A stretch of DNA of 64,000 bases from Maribacter forsetii DSM 18668 (GTDB taxonomy: Bacteria > Bacteroidota > Bacteroidia > Flavobacteriales > Flavobacteriaceae), in NCBI RefSeq assembly GCF_000744105.1, contig NZ_JQLH01000001.1, positions 3,224,001 through 3,288,000 of the forward strand. The letters are read 5' to 3'. Made by a program: the position numbers and the translations under genes. This document shows, one piece after another, positions 9,085 to 18,477 of this stretch; position 1 is the stretch's first letter; each line of letters starts with the position of its first letter. The notes beneath the pieces were generated by a model. The model was not told where the DNA came from. It ran no database searches and saw only the letters and a program-made list of their open reading frames with translations.

Positions 9085-9092
9085 CAAAAATA
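9085..9092 (-). promoter_or_regulatory. Candidate -7 box for the HD phosphohydrolase gene
   Basis: Minus-strand TATTTTTG is an exact TAnnTTTG match and ends 22 bases before the ATG. No clear TTTG -33 element is seen at the expected distance. Confidence 0.45.
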
Positions 9093-9133
9093 GAAAATAA
9101 TAAGCTGATAACTAGTAATTGAATCGATATCCC

Positions 9134-9162
9134 TTGGGTTGCTATAGAATTTAGTAATTTCG
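9134..9162 (+). promoter_or_regulatory. Candidate promoter of the thiolase gene
   Basis: TTG at 9134-9136, 18 bases, then TAATTTCG (9155-9162), one mismatch to TAnnTTTG. The start codon is 22 bases downstream. It stands back to back with the HD phosphohydrolase promoter in a 121-base divergent spacer. Confidence 0.35.
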
Positions 9163-9183
9163 TGTAATCAAATAATTAAAAAC

Positions 9184-10359
9184 ATGAAAGAAGTCGTTAT
9201 CGTATCAGCCGTAAGAACTCCAATAGGAAGTTTCATGGGTGGATTATCAACAGTTCCTGCTCCAAAATTAGGAGCAATTGCTATTGAAGGCGCTTTAAAA
9301 AAAATCAACCTTTCACCTACATTAGTAGATGAGGTAATAATGGGGAATGTAGTGCAAGCCGGTACAGGTCAAGCACCTGCTAGACAAGCTGCTATATTTG
9401 CCGGCATACCAAATACTGTTCCTTGTACAACCATCAATAAAGTTTGTGCCTCTGGTATGAAATCAGTAATGCAAGGTGCACAAGCAATTGCTTTAGGCGA
9501 TGCCGATATCGTTGTTGCAGGCGGCATGGAAAATATGAGCTTAATACCTCATTATGTTCACATGAGAACAGGTACTAAATTTGGACCTACTTCTTTAATT
9601 GACGGTATGCAAAAAGACGGTCTTGTAGATGCGTATGATGAAAATGCTATGGGTGTTTGTGCCGATGCATGTGCTACTGAATATGAATTCAGTAGAGAAG
9701 ATCAAGATGCTTATGCCATACAATCATACAAAAGATCAGCAGACGCCTGGGAAAAAGGAAAATTTGACAATGAAGTTATTCCAGTAGCTGTTCCACAAAG
9801 ACGCGGAGAACCTAAAATGGTTATTAAAGATGAAGAATTCAGTAATGTTTTTATTGACAAAATTCCGAATTTAAGACCTGCATTTACAAAAGATGGAACG
9901 GTAACCGCTGCCAACGCTTCTACAATTAATGATGGTGCCGCTGCATTAATTTTAATGAGCAAAGAAAAAGCAGAAGAGTTAAACCTAAAACCATTGGCAG
10001 TCATCAAAAGTTACGCTGATGCAGCTCATGAACCTGAGTGGTTTACTACAGCCCCTGCAAAAGCATTACCAAAAGCTTTGGCAAAAGCTAATCTAAAATT
10101 AGAAGAGATAAACTTCTTTGAATTTAACGAAGCCTTCTCTGTGGTAGGTCTTGCCAATATGAAAATACTAGGCTTAAATGATAAAAATGTAAATGTAAAC
10201 GGAGGTGCTGTTTCTTTAGGACATCCATTAGGATGCTCTGGTGCACGAATTTTAATTACATTATTAAATGTATTGGAACAAAATAATGCTAAACTAGGTG
10301 CTGCCGCAATATGTAACGGTGGTGGAGGTGCTTCAGCTATAATTGTTGAAAAAGCATAA
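9184..10359 (+). CDS. Acetyl-CoA C-acyltransferase (thiolase)
   Basis: 391 residues, normal thiolase length. The nucleophile Cys88 is in NKVCASGM, the general base His347 is in LGHPLGCSGAR and the second active-site Cys377 is in AAICNGGGGAS; NEAFSVV precedes the His motif. The enzyme either condenses two acetyl-CoA to acetoacetyl-CoA or cleaves 3-ketoacyl-CoA. The biosynthetic (AtoB-like) form is slightly favoured because it stands alone without a FadB partner, but this is inference. The next gene starts 17 bases downstream, so it is probably co-transcribed with the NlpC/P60-like protein, an odd functional partner. Confidence 0.92.
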   Translation: MKEVVIVSAVRTPIGSFMGGLSTVPAPKLGAIAIEGALKKINLSPTLVDEVIMGNVVQAGTGQAPARQAAIFAGIPNTVPCTTINKVCASGMKSVMQGAQAIALGDADIVVAGGMENMSLIPHYVHMRTGTKFGPTSLIDGMQKDGLVDAYDENAMGVCADACATEYEFSREDQDAYAIQSYKRSADAWEKGKFDNEVIPVAVPQRRGEPKMVIKDEEFSNVFIDKIPNLRPAFTKDGTVTAANASTINDGAAALILMSKEKAEELNLKPLAVIKSYADAAHEPEWFTTAPAKALPKALAKANLKLEEINFFEFNEAFSVVGLANMKILGLNDKNVNVNGGAVSLGHPLGCSGARILITLLNVLEQNNAKLGAAAICNGGGGASAIIVEKA

Positions 10360-10376
10360 GCGCATAAAATTTGTAT

Positions 10377-11129
10377 ATGCAATACGGTATTTGTCAATTA
10401 AGCATTGTTCCTGTAAGAAGTACTCCAGACGAGGCATCTGAACTGATTACCCAACTTTTGTTCGGTGAACATTATAAGATACTTGAATGCAGGAAGAATT
10501 GGTCTAGAATAAAGACTGTTGCTGACAAATGCGAAGGATGGATAATGAACAGCCAGTTAGTTTTTATACCGGAAGAAGAATTTAATGCCATCCAAGCAAA
10601 TAAAAAATCAAAGCATGTCTCCCAATTAGTATCTTTTGTTGAAGATTCAAATAAAATTTTGACGCCAATACTAATTGGCTCCTGTTTGTTTGAAACCCCT
10701 TCATTACCTTTTGATTTTGATGGTAATTTGAGTGGCGAAATTAATACCAAAGAGAACTTGGTTAAAACGGCATTGCTTTATTTAAATTCCCCCGAACTAA
10801 AAGGTGGAAAATCTCCTTTTGGGATTGATAGCGCAGGTCTTTCACAAATGGTATACCAAATAAATGGATACCATCTTTTAAGAACTGCAGAGACTCAATC
10901 TACTCAAGGTACTGCGTTAAGTTTTGTTGAAGAAAGCGAAGCTGGAGATTTAGCTTTTTTTGATAACGCACAAGGTGAAATTGACCATGTGGGTATAATC
11001 ATGGAAAACAATCATGTTATTCATGTGAATGGAAAAGTTAGAATTGACCGTTTAGATCACACCGGCATATTCAACAACGAACTTAGAACATACACCCACC
11101 AATTACGGGTTATTAAAAAGATAGTATAA
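10377..11129 (+). CDS. SH3 and NlpC/P60 domain protein with the catalytic Cys replaced by Ser
   Basis: 250 residues from the ATG at 10377; a TTG two codons earlier (10371) is also possible. The N-terminal 55 residues look like a bacterial SH3 domain, and residues about 120-240 are NlpC/P60-like, the family of gamma-D-glutamyl-diamino acid peptidases acting on peptidoglycan. The catalytic motif, normally DCSG, reads D-S-A-G here (Ser152), while the His motif DHVGIIM and the following VIHVNGK remain. The protein has no obvious signal peptide, so it would be cytoplasmic, perhaps working on imported muropeptides, or it may be a non-catalytic relative. A strong hairpin terminator follows. Confidence 0.8.
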   Translation: MQYGICQLSIVPVRSTPDEASELITQLLFGEHYKILECRKNWSRIKTVADKCEGWIMNSQLVFIPEEEFNAIQANKKSKHVSQLVSFVEDSNKILTPILIGSCLFETPSLPFDFDGNLSGEINTKENLVKTALLYLNSPELKGGKSPFGIDSAGLSQMVYQINGYHLLRTAETQSTQGTALSFVEESEAGDLAFFDNAQGEIDHVGIIMENNHVIHVNGKVRIDRLDHTGIFNNELRTYTHQLRVIKKIV

Positions 11130-11160
11130 AAAAAGGCCCTAGACAGGGCCTTTAATTTTA
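11128..11160. terminator. Bidirectional terminator between NlpC/P60 and TPR genes
   Basis: AAAGGCCCT, loop AGAC, AGGGCCTTT with A-run before and T-rich sequence after. It stands between convergent genes and can serve both. Confidence 0.85.
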
Positions 11161-11175
11161 TAGGTGAGTTTACAA

Positions 11176-12438
11176 TTACTCTCCTAACATCTTCTTCATC
11201 TTCGTGAAGTTTTCAGTATCACCCATTGCTCCGTAAATATTCTTAAGCTGAGTCATTATATTTTCGTTTTCAGGATTGTTCTTTAACGCATCTTCCAATA
11301 CATCTGCACCTTGCTTGAACAAACCATCCTTCTTTTCTTTTAACTCATCATATCTTGCAATGTCAGCTCTAGAGTTCCCTAAAGAATTCATTTCATCAAT
11401 TAACTTATTTCCTTCGTTTACATAAGTAGTAGAAAGATTTAAATAAGCATTAGTATATTCAGGATTAAGCTCAATTGCTTTTTTATAAGATACACGAGCA
11501 TCTTCATAATTCTCCTGCTCCATGCTAATAACACCAACGTTATAGTGTAAATCTGGATTATCAGGAGCCAATGCAATTGCTTGAGCCATCAATTCTTTAA
11601 ACTTATCCTTATTTCCTTGATTGAAATATAAGTTAGCTTCGTTCAAAATAAGATTTACATCTTCTGGATCATTCTTTCTTGCCTCTTGATAAGCCTCTAA
11701 AGCTTTCTCATCTTGACCTAATTGTGTATAAATCAATGCAGTATTTTTAACGATCTCAGCTTTTTTAGATGGCGTTTTCTCATCTACAGGATTAGAATAA
11801 GTACCAGACTTAACCATTAGGTCACGTTGAACTTTATCCATCTCCTCTACTTCACCTGAAGCAGCGTTGGTTGCTTTATAAATCATACCGCCACCATCAT
11901 AACCAACTTCTTGAAGCTTGTTGTAATAGTCCAAAGCCATTTCATAATGTCCACCGTTTACAGCACTACCTGCAGCATAGTACAAGTATGAAGTATCTTT
12001 TGGACTAAGTGTATAACTCATGTACAATTTCTCAGCAGCTTCTTTGAATTTGTTGTTACCGTTATCACTAACAGCAGAGTTTACAAGATCAGCAGTCAAT
12101 GCAGCCATGTATTGGTTGGTTTCAGAAGTATATTTCTGCTTACCGGAAGCTTCTTCTATTTCTACGACTTTCTTAAAAGAAGATGCCGCTTTTTCAAACG
12201 CATCATTATTTCCTTTTTTGGCTAAATCATTATATATCTTACCTCTTGTAAAATAATACTGCGCCTGGGTTTTTTCATCTGCAGCGGCAATTGTACCTGA
12301 AGCAGCTTCTAAAGCTGTTTGTGCAGTAGCTGAATCACCAGCTTTCAATGCCTTTTCTGCAGCTTTTATTTCATTCTTTTGAGCAAAACCGACCATTGTA
12401 AATGTCAGTGCCGCTACAAGTAATAATCTATTCTTCAT
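11176..12438 (-). CDS. Exported TPR-repeat protein
   Basis: 420 residues. A signal peptide is clear (MKNRLLLVAALTFTMVGFAQ, cleavage expected after about 19-20). The mature part is helical with several TPR motifs; the best ones are at about 240-345, with A-L-E-A-Y and N-P-E-Y-T-N-A-Y spacing. TPR proteins of this kind are common in Bacteroidetes periplasm and act as protein interaction scaffolds; no enzymatic domain is seen. It lies 40 bases downstream of gyrA on the same strand and may be co-transcribed with it, although no functional link is evident. Confidence 0.8.
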   Translation of the reverse strand: MKNRLLLVAALTFTMVGFAQKNEIKAAEKALKAGDSATAQTALEAASGTIAAADEKTQAQYYFTRGKIYNDLAKKGNNDAFEKAASSFKKVVEIEEASGKQKYTSETNQYMAALTADLVNSAVSDNGNNKFKEAAEKLYMSYTLSPKDTSYLYYAAGSAVNGGHYEMALDYYNKLQEVGYDGGGMIYKATNAASGEVEEMDKVQRDLMVKSGTYSNPVDEKTPSKKAEIVKNTALIYTQLGQDEKALEAYQEARKNDPEDVNLILNEANLYFNQGNKDKFKELMAQAIALAPDNPDLHYNVGVISMEQENYEDARVSYKKAIELNPEYTNAYLNLSTTYVNEGNKLIDEMNSLGNSRADIARYDELKEKKDGLFKQGADVLEDALKNNPENENIMTQLKNIYGAMGDTENFTKMKKMLGE

Positions 12439-12478
12439 TTTTAATATATTAATTATTAGTGTTTACTTTTAAATGATG

Positions 12479-15037
12479 TTACTCTTCAGTTTCAGGATTA
12501 TCCGTGTCTGTACTTTCCTCGGAATCAGAAGTATCAATCTCCGTGCCATCTTCTGCATTTACCTCAATATCAAGTATTTCAGCTTCTTCCAAATCATCCT
12601 CATCTTTCATAACCTTCGCTACTGCAGCAATAGAGTCGTTACCTTTAATATTAATCAACCTAACACCCTGTGTTGCTCTACCCATTACACGTAAATCTTC
12701 TACGCTCATACGTATTGCAATTCCAGATTTATTGATAATCATTAAATCATCAGAATCGGTAACGTTTTTAATTGCTACTAGTCCGCCCGTTTTATCGGTC
12801 ACACTAATAGTCTTAACTCCTTTACCTCCTCTATTGGTAACTCTATAATCATCAATACTTGATCGCTTACCATAACCTTTTTCCGAAACAACTAATATTT
12901 CATCTTCAAAATTATGAACGGAAACCATACCTATTACCTCATCCTCGTCATTTGCTAAAGTAATACCACGAACACCAGAAGCATTTCTACCCATTGGTCG
13001 TGTTTTACTTTCTTCGAAACGAATTGCTTTACCAGATTTAAGTCCTAAGAAAATTTCACTAGAACCTGTAGTTAATTTAGCCTCTAACAATTCATCACCT
13101 TCACGAACGGTAATGGCATTAATACCATTTTGACGTGGTCTTGAATATTGCTCTAAAGATGTTTTCTTCACAACACCTTTCTTAGTAGCCATAATAACAT
13201 AGTGCGCATTGATATACTCTTCATCCTTTAAATCTTGTGTACAAATGAAAGCTTTTACACTATCATCTTGTTCAATATTTATAAGGTTCTGAATTGCACG
13301 TCCTTTTGATGTTCTACTTCCTTCCGGAATTTCAAACACACGCATCCAGAAACATTTACCCTTCTGGGTAAAGAATAACATATATTGGTGATTGGTACCT
13401 ACAAATAAATGCTCTAAGAAATCTTCATTTCTTGTAGAAGATGCTTTTTGACCAACCCCACCTCTATTTTGTGTTTTGTATTCACTTAAAGGAGTTCTTT
13501 TAATGTAACCCGCATGAGAAATAGTAATTACCACTTGCTCATCTGGAATCATATCTTCCATGCTAAGATCACCACCTGCAATATTAATTACAGATCTTCT
13601 TTCATCTCCGTATTTACCTTTAATCTCAAGTAGCTCGTCTTTGATAATAGACATTCTACGTTCTTTCTTATCAAGAATATCTTTTAAATCCGCTATAAGA
13701 AGCATGATTTCATCATATTCACTTCTTAACTTATCTTGCTCCAGACCAGTAAGTTGACGAAGTCTCATCTCTACTATTGCCTTCGCTTGAATTTCACTTA
13801 ATTTGAAACGTTCAATTAAGTTTGCCCTTGCTTCATCTGCATTTTTAGAGGCTCTGATTATAGCAATTACCTCATCGATATTATCTGATGCAATAATTAA
13901 ACCTTCTAAGATATGAGCACGATCTTCAGCCTTCTTTAATTCGAATTGTGTTCGCCTAACTACCACTTCATGTCTATGCTCAACGAAATAATGAATCATT
14001 TCCTTGACATTCAACAATTGAGGTCTTCCATTGACCAATGCAATGTTATTGACACTAAAAGATGTTTGCAAAGCCGTATACTTAAACAGCATGTTCAACA
14101 CAATATTAGGAATAGCATCCCTCTTTAAAATGTAAACGATACGCATACCGTTTCTATCGGATTCATCTCTAATATTGGCTATACCTTCCAATTTTTTATC
14201 ATTGACAAGATCGGCAGTTTTCTTAATCATGTCTGCCTTATTGACCTGATAAGGAATTTCGGTAACAACAATACATTCGCGACCTTGAACTTCTTCAAAA
14301 GTTGCTTTTGCACGCATTTTTACACGCCCTCTTCCTGTATGAAAAGCTTCTTTTACACCATCATAACCATAAATAGTACCACCAGTTGGAAAATCCGGTG
14401 CTTTAATATGTGTTATAAGCTCATCTATCTCAATGTCGTTATTATCTATATATGCAACCGTACCATCTATTACCTCAGATAAGTTATGTGGCGGCATATT
14501 GGTTGCCATACCTACAGCAATACCAGATGCACCGTTCACCAACAAACTTGGAACCCTAGTAGGCAGAACCGTCGGTTCTTTTAAAGAGTCATCAAAATTC
14601 AATTGATAATCTACGGTTTCCTTTTCTATGTCAATTAGCATATCGTCTGCAATCTTACGCATACGGGCTTCCGTATAACGCATTGCCGCAGGGCTATCAC
14701 CATCAACAGAACCAAAGTTACCTTGACCATCTACCAACATGTAACGCAAACTCCATTCTTGAGCCATACGTACCATGGCATCATATACCGAAGTATCACC
14801 ATGTGGGTGATACTTACCTAAAACTTCCCCAACAATACGTGCAGATTTTTTATGAGAGCTATTACTTCTAACTCCTAATTCATGCATTCCGAAAAGAACT
14901 CTTCTGTGTACGGGTTTTAATCCATCCCTGACATCTGGCAGGGCTCGTGACACAATGACCGACATTGAGTAATCAATGTAGGCAGATTTCATTTCCTCTT
15001 CAATATTAATGGGAATCAATTTTTCACCGTCAGCCAT
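12479..15037 (-). CDS. gyrA: DNA gyrase subunit A
   Basis: 852 residues. The winged-helix breakage domain has catalytic Tyr121 (AMRYTEARM) and the quinolone-resistance region HPHGDTSVYDAM: the position of E. coli Ser83 is Thr82 and that of Asp87 is Asp86, a wild-type-like pattern for this group. The GyrA-box (Q-N-R-G-G-V-G) is near residue 523 and six beta-pinwheel repeats follow. An acidic tail rich in Asp, Glu and Ser-Thr ends the protein. GyrA works with GyrB to introduce negative supercoils. It is divergent from clpC across a 259-base spacer. The best promoter-like box in that spacer is a one-mismatch TATATTGG on the minus strand at 15076-15083. Confidence 0.97.
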   Translation of the reverse strand: MADGEKLIPINIEEEMKSAYIDYSMSVIVSRALPDVRDGLKPVHRRVLFGMHELGVRSNSSHKKSARIVGEVLGKYHPHGDTSVYDAMVRMAQEWSLRYMLVDGQGNFGSVDGDSPAAMRYTEARMRKIADDMLIDIEKETVDYQLNFDDSLKEPTVLPTRVPSLLVNGASGIAVGMATNMPPHNLSEVIDGTVAYIDNNDIEIDELITHIKAPDFPTGGTIYGYDGVKEAFHTGRGRVKMRAKATFEEVQGRECIVVTEIPYQVNKADMIKKTADLVNDKKLEGIANIRDESDRNGMRIVYILKRDAIPNIVLNMLFKYTALQTSFSVNNIALVNGRPQLLNVKEMIHYFVEHRHEVVVRRTQFELKKAEDRAHILEGLIIASDNIDEVIAIIRASKNADEARANLIERFKLSEIQAKAIVEMRLRQLTGLEQDKLRSEYDEIMLLIADLKDILDKKERRMSIIKDELLEIKGKYGDERRSVINIAGGDLSMEDMIPDEQVVITISHAGYIKRTPLSEYKTQNRGGVGQKASSTRNEDFLEHLFVGTNHQYMLFFTQKGKCFWMRVFEIPEGSRTSKGRAIQNLINIEQDDSVKAFICTQDLKDEEYINAHYVIMATKKGVVKKTSLEQYSRPRQNGINAITVREGDELLEAKLTTGSSEIFLGLKSGKAIRFEESKTRPMGRNASGVRGITLANDEDEVIGMVSVHNFEDEILVVSEKGYGKRSSIDDYRVTNRGGKGVKTISVTDKTGGLVAIKNVTDSDDLMIINKSGIAIRMSVEDLRVMGRATQGVRLINIKGNDSIAAVAKVMKDEDDLEEAEILDIEVNAEDGTEIDTSDSEESTDTDNPETEE

Positions 15038-15296
15038 TTTAAAATCTTCTGTTTTTTAATTAGTAAAAAAGCATGCCAATATACTTAAATCCTGAGCGTT
15101 TTAAGAATAAGTGGATTTAATAATATTATTTTTTATTAACACTTGGCATAGTTATGTTAATTTTTACTTTATATCAGTATTTAGGTACTATTAAAGCCGC
15201 ATTTAATGGGTTTTACAATAACTTTAACGATTATAGGTACGGTATTTGCCATTGATTGAATCATATTTAGTAATTTTATAGTAGATAATATAGTAT

Positions 15297-17849
15297 ATGG
15301 ATGATAATTTTTCCCCAAGAGTTAAGGATGTAATTGCTTATAGCAAGGAGGAAGCATTGCGACTTGGTCACGATTTTATCGGTACCGAGCACCTCATGCT
15401 AGGGCTTCTTAGAGATGGAAACGGGAAGGCTATAAGCATTTTAGATGCTTTGGAAGTTGATCTGGAACACCTACGTAGAAAAGTAGAAATACTTAGTCCT
15501 TCTAACCCTAACGCCAGTGGCGTACAAAAAGATAAAAAGAATTTGCACTTAACAAGGCAGGCAGAGCGTGCATTGAAAACCACATTTCTAGAAGCTAAAC
15601 TTTTTCAAAGTTCTTCTATAAATACAGCGCACCTTCTACTTTGTATTCTTAGAAATGAAAACGACCCTACTACGAAGCTTTTACATAAACTAAAGGTAGA
15701 TTATGACGGAGTTAAGGAACAGTTTAAATTTATGATTACAAGCGATGACGATATGGTAGACGGCCCAACGGCCGAATCTTTCCCTAGTGATTCTGAAGAT
15801 ACGAACGAAGGTAAAGAAAGTACTTTCGGTGCTTCTTCTAGTCAAAAAGGTACCAAAAAATCTAAAACTCCGGTATTAGATAATTTTGGTAGAGACCTTA
15901 CCCAAATGGCTGAGGAAAATAAATTGGACCCAGTTGTTGGTAGAGAAAAAGAAATAGAAAGGGTTTCTCAAATTCTTAGTAGAAGAAAAAAGAACAACCC
16001 ATTACTTATAGGTGAGCCTGGCGTTGGTAAAAGTGCCATTGCAGAAGGTCTTGCCTTAAGAATTATAGATAAAAAAGTTTCTAGAATTCTTTATAACAAA
16101 AGAGTTGTTACACTTGATCTTGCATCTTTAGTTGCCGGTACAAAATACCGTGGACAGTTTGAAGAGCGAATGAAAGCAGTAATGAACGAATTAGAAAAGA
16201 ATGACGACGTTATTTTATTCATTGATGAAATTCATACTATTGTAGGTGCAGGTGGAGCTACCGGAAGTTTAGATGCTTCCAATATGTTTAAACCAGCATT
16301 AGCTAGAGGTGAAATTCAATGTATTGGTGCCACTACCCTAGATGAATACAGACAGTATATTGAAAAGGACGGTGCTTTAGAAAGACGTTTTCAAAAAGTT
16401 ATTGTTGAACCAACTTCTGTTGATGAGACAATTGAAATTCTTCATAACATAAAAGGTAAATACGAAGATCACCATAATGTAACCTACACTGATGAAGCTA
16501 TTGAAGCTTGTGTTAAGTTGACTAATAGATACATGACGGATCGTTTTTTACCGGACAAAGCTATTGATGCTTTAGATGAAGCTGGTTCTCGTGTGCACAT
16601 TGTTAACATGGATGTTCCAAAACAAATTCTTGAATTGGAAAAGAAATTAGAAGATGTACGTGAGCTTAAGAACAGTGTTGTTAAAAAGCAGAAATATGAA
16701 GAAGCCGCAAAGCTTCGTGATGACGAAAAAAGTCTAGAAAAGGAACTTGCTATTGCTCAAGAGCGCTGGGAAGATGACAGCAAGCTTAACAAAGAGACCG
16801 TTAGTGAAGACAATGTTGCAGATGTTGTTTCTATGATGAGTGGAATTCCTGTAAATAGAATTGCACAAACTGAAAGTAATAAGTTAGCAGGTTTACCTGA
16901 ACTTATTAAATCTAATGTTATTGGTCAAGATGATGCAGTTGCCAAGGTTTCTAAAGCTATACAACGTAATAGAGCCGGACTTAAAGATCCAAACAAGCCA
17001 ATTGGTTCGTTTATCTTTTTAGGTCAAACAGGTGTTGGTAAAACACAATTGGCAAAAGTATTGGCTAAAGAACTTTTTGATTCTGAAGACGCACTTATTC
17101 GTATAGATATGAGTGAGTATATGGAAAAATTCGCCATCTCTAGATTAGTTGGTGCACCTCCAGGATATGTTGGTTATGAAGAAGGTGGTCAATTAACTGA
17201 AAAAGTTAGAAGAAAACCTTACTCTGTTATTCTTTTAGATGAAGTTGAAAAAGCACATCCAGATGTATTCAACATGTTGTTACAAGTATTGGATGATGGT
17301 TTCTTAACAGATAGTCTTGGTCGTAAAATCGATTTTAGAAATACCATTATTATAATGACTTCTAATATTGGCGCTAGACAACTAAAGGACTTTGGACAAG
17401 GTGTCGGTTTCGGTACTTCTGCCAAAAAGTCACAAGAAGATGCGCATCAAAAAGGTGTTATTGAGAATGCCTTGAAGAAAGCTTTCGCTCCTGAATTCTT
17501 AAATAGAATTGATGATGTAATTGTTTTCAACGCTCTTGAAAGAGAAGACATTCATAAGATCATTGATATTGAATTAGCGAAGTTATTCAAGAGAATCAAG
17601 GATATTGGTTACCACTTGAACCTTACTGATGAAGCTAAGGATTATATTGCAGAGAAAGGCTTTGACAAACAATATGGAGCTAGACCGCTAAAAAGAGCTA
17701 TTCAAAAATATATTGAAGATGCACTTGCGGAAGAAATAGTGAATTCTAAACTTAAAGAAGGAGATAGTATTTATATCGATCTTGACAAGAAAAGTGAAGA
17801 ATTGACTATAAAAATTGAAAAAGCAGAGAAAGAATCACCTAAAACATAG
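15297..17849 (+). CDS. clpC: ClpC-type AAA+ chaperone, ATP-dependent Clp protease subunit
   Basis: 850 residues with two ATPase domains. The N-terminal Clp repeat domain spans about 1-145, beginning SPRVKDVIAYSKEEA as in ClpC. The first Walker A (GEPGVGKS) is near 239, a UVR-like coiled segment with KQKYEEAAKLRDDE is near 465-480, and the second Walker A (GQTGVGKT) is near 576. The UVR segment and N-domain distinguish ClpC from ClpA and ClpB. It unfolds substrates for ClpP and is linked to stress tolerance. A 44-residue acidic, Ser-rich linker near 160-190 separates the N-domain from the first ATPase. A strong terminator follows directly. Confidence 0.95.
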   Translation: MDDNFSPRVKDVIAYSKEEALRLGHDFIGTEHLMLGLLRDGNGKAISILDALEVDLEHLRRKVEILSPSNPNASGVQKDKKNLHLTRQAERALKTTFLEAKLFQSSSINTAHLLLCILRNENDPTTKLLHKLKVDYDGVKEQFKFMITSDDDMVDGPTAESFPSDSEDTNEGKESTFGASSSQKGTKKSKTPVLDNFGRDLTQMAEENKLDPVVGREKEIERVSQILSRRKKNNPLLIGEPGVGKSAIAEGLALRIIDKKVSRILYNKRVVTLDLASLVAGTKYRGQFEERMKAVMNELEKNDDVILFIDEIHTIVGAGGATGSLDASNMFKPALARGEIQCIGATTLDEYRQYIEKDGALERRFQKVIVEPTSVDETIEILHNIKGKYEDHHNVTYTDEAIEACVKLTNRYMTDRFLPDKAIDALDEAGSRVHIVNMDVPKQILELEKKLEDVRELKNSVVKKQKYEEAAKLRDDEKSLEKELAIAQERWEDDSKLNKETVSEDNVADVVSMMSGIPVNRIAQTESNKLAGLPELIKSNVIGQDDAVAKVSKAIQRNRAGLKDPNKPIGSFIFLGQTGVGKTQLAKVLAKELFDSEDALIRIDMSEYMEKFAISRLVGAPPGYVGYEEGGQLTEKVRRKPYSVILLDEVEKAHPDVFNMLLQVLDDGFLTDSLGRKIDFRNTIIIMTSNIGARQLKDFGQGVGFGTSAKKSQEDAHQKGVIENALKKAFAPEFLNRIDDVIVFNALEREDIHKIIDIELAKLFKRIKDIGYHLNLTDEAKDYIAEKGFDKQYGARPLKRAIQKYIEDALAEEIVNSKLKEGDSIYIDLDKKSEELTIKIEKAEKESPKT

Positions 17850-17870
17850 GTATTCTTAATTTACTAATAT

Positions 17871-17903
17871 AAAAAAAGGAGCCCTTTGTAGGGCTCCTTT
17901 TTC
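17871..17903 (+). terminator. Intrinsic terminator of clpC
   Basis: AAAGGAGCCC, loop TTTGTA, GGGCTCCTTT followed by T residues, 22 bases after the clpC stop. Confidence 0.9.
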
Positions 17904-18054
17904 GTACAATTCAATTTCGATTGTAAGAATACAAATACACTGAATAGTAGCCATACGCAGTACGAACGATATTTTCGCGTTTAAACTAAAAAGTTACCTA
18001 GAAAAAGTAGTTCCTTATACTTTCGCTTCAGACACACTATATAATACGATAAGA

Positions 18055-18453
18055 ATGAAGTTAGGATCTACCAAGAAGAAGGTAATTGTGCGGGAGTACG
18101 AATTAGAAACCGGAAAAATTCAAGTTTATGATAATTACATGGTATCGATCTTTGACGAGGGAGCGACTTTAACGCTGGAAAGAGCGTATCAGATTATCGG
18201 TATATCTGAAATTCATTTTAGAGACAGAAACTTTGGCTTCATAAGTTTACGTAAAAACTCTTTTGCCATAGACCCTACTATATATAACTATCTTAAGCAA
18301 TTAGACAACCTTAAAGCTTTTGCAATAGTTTCTGTAAAAGAAATAGACATGCATAACTTTAAGATTGAAAAACTGTTTTATAAAAAACCAATGAAGTTTT
18401 TCATTGAATTTGACAATGCATTAAAATGGGTTAAAAGAAGAGTTAATTCATAA
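18055..18453 (+). CDS. Conserved hypothetical protein, 132 aa
   Basis: I do not recognise this family. The 132-residue protein is soluble-looking, with no signal peptide or membrane helix and alternating charged and beta-type stretches; positions 70-95 and 105-130 resemble a small alpha/beta fold such as a STAS-like domain, but this is only an impression. It has a near-consensus -7 box upstream (TACTTTCG at 18018-18025, one mismatch), and it converges on the NAD(P)HX repair gene with 6 bases between stops. Codon use is like its neighbours, and similar short genes are common in Flavobacteriaceae. Confidence 0.65.
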   Translation: MKLGSTKKKVIVREYELETGKIQVYDNYMVSIFDEGATLTLERAYQIIGISEIHFRDRNFGFISLRKNSFAIDPTIYNYLKQLDNLKAFAIVSVKEIDMHNFKIEKLFYKKPMKFFIEFDNALKWVKRRVNS

Positions 18454-18454
18454 A

Positions 18455-18477
18455 GAGAATCAACTTTGTTGATTTTC
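18455..18477. terminator. Hairpin in the convergent overlap of the 132-aa gene and nnr
   Basis: GAGAATCAAC, loop TTT, GTTGATTTTC: about 10 bp with one G-T pair. It lies across the end of nnr, so it could end transcription from the left; a weak T-tract follows. Confidence 0.45.

Noticed and set aside
15038..15296. Exact consensus promoter for clpC
   Set aside because: Only imperfect boxes (for example TAATTTTA) are present at plausible distances; not reported as features.
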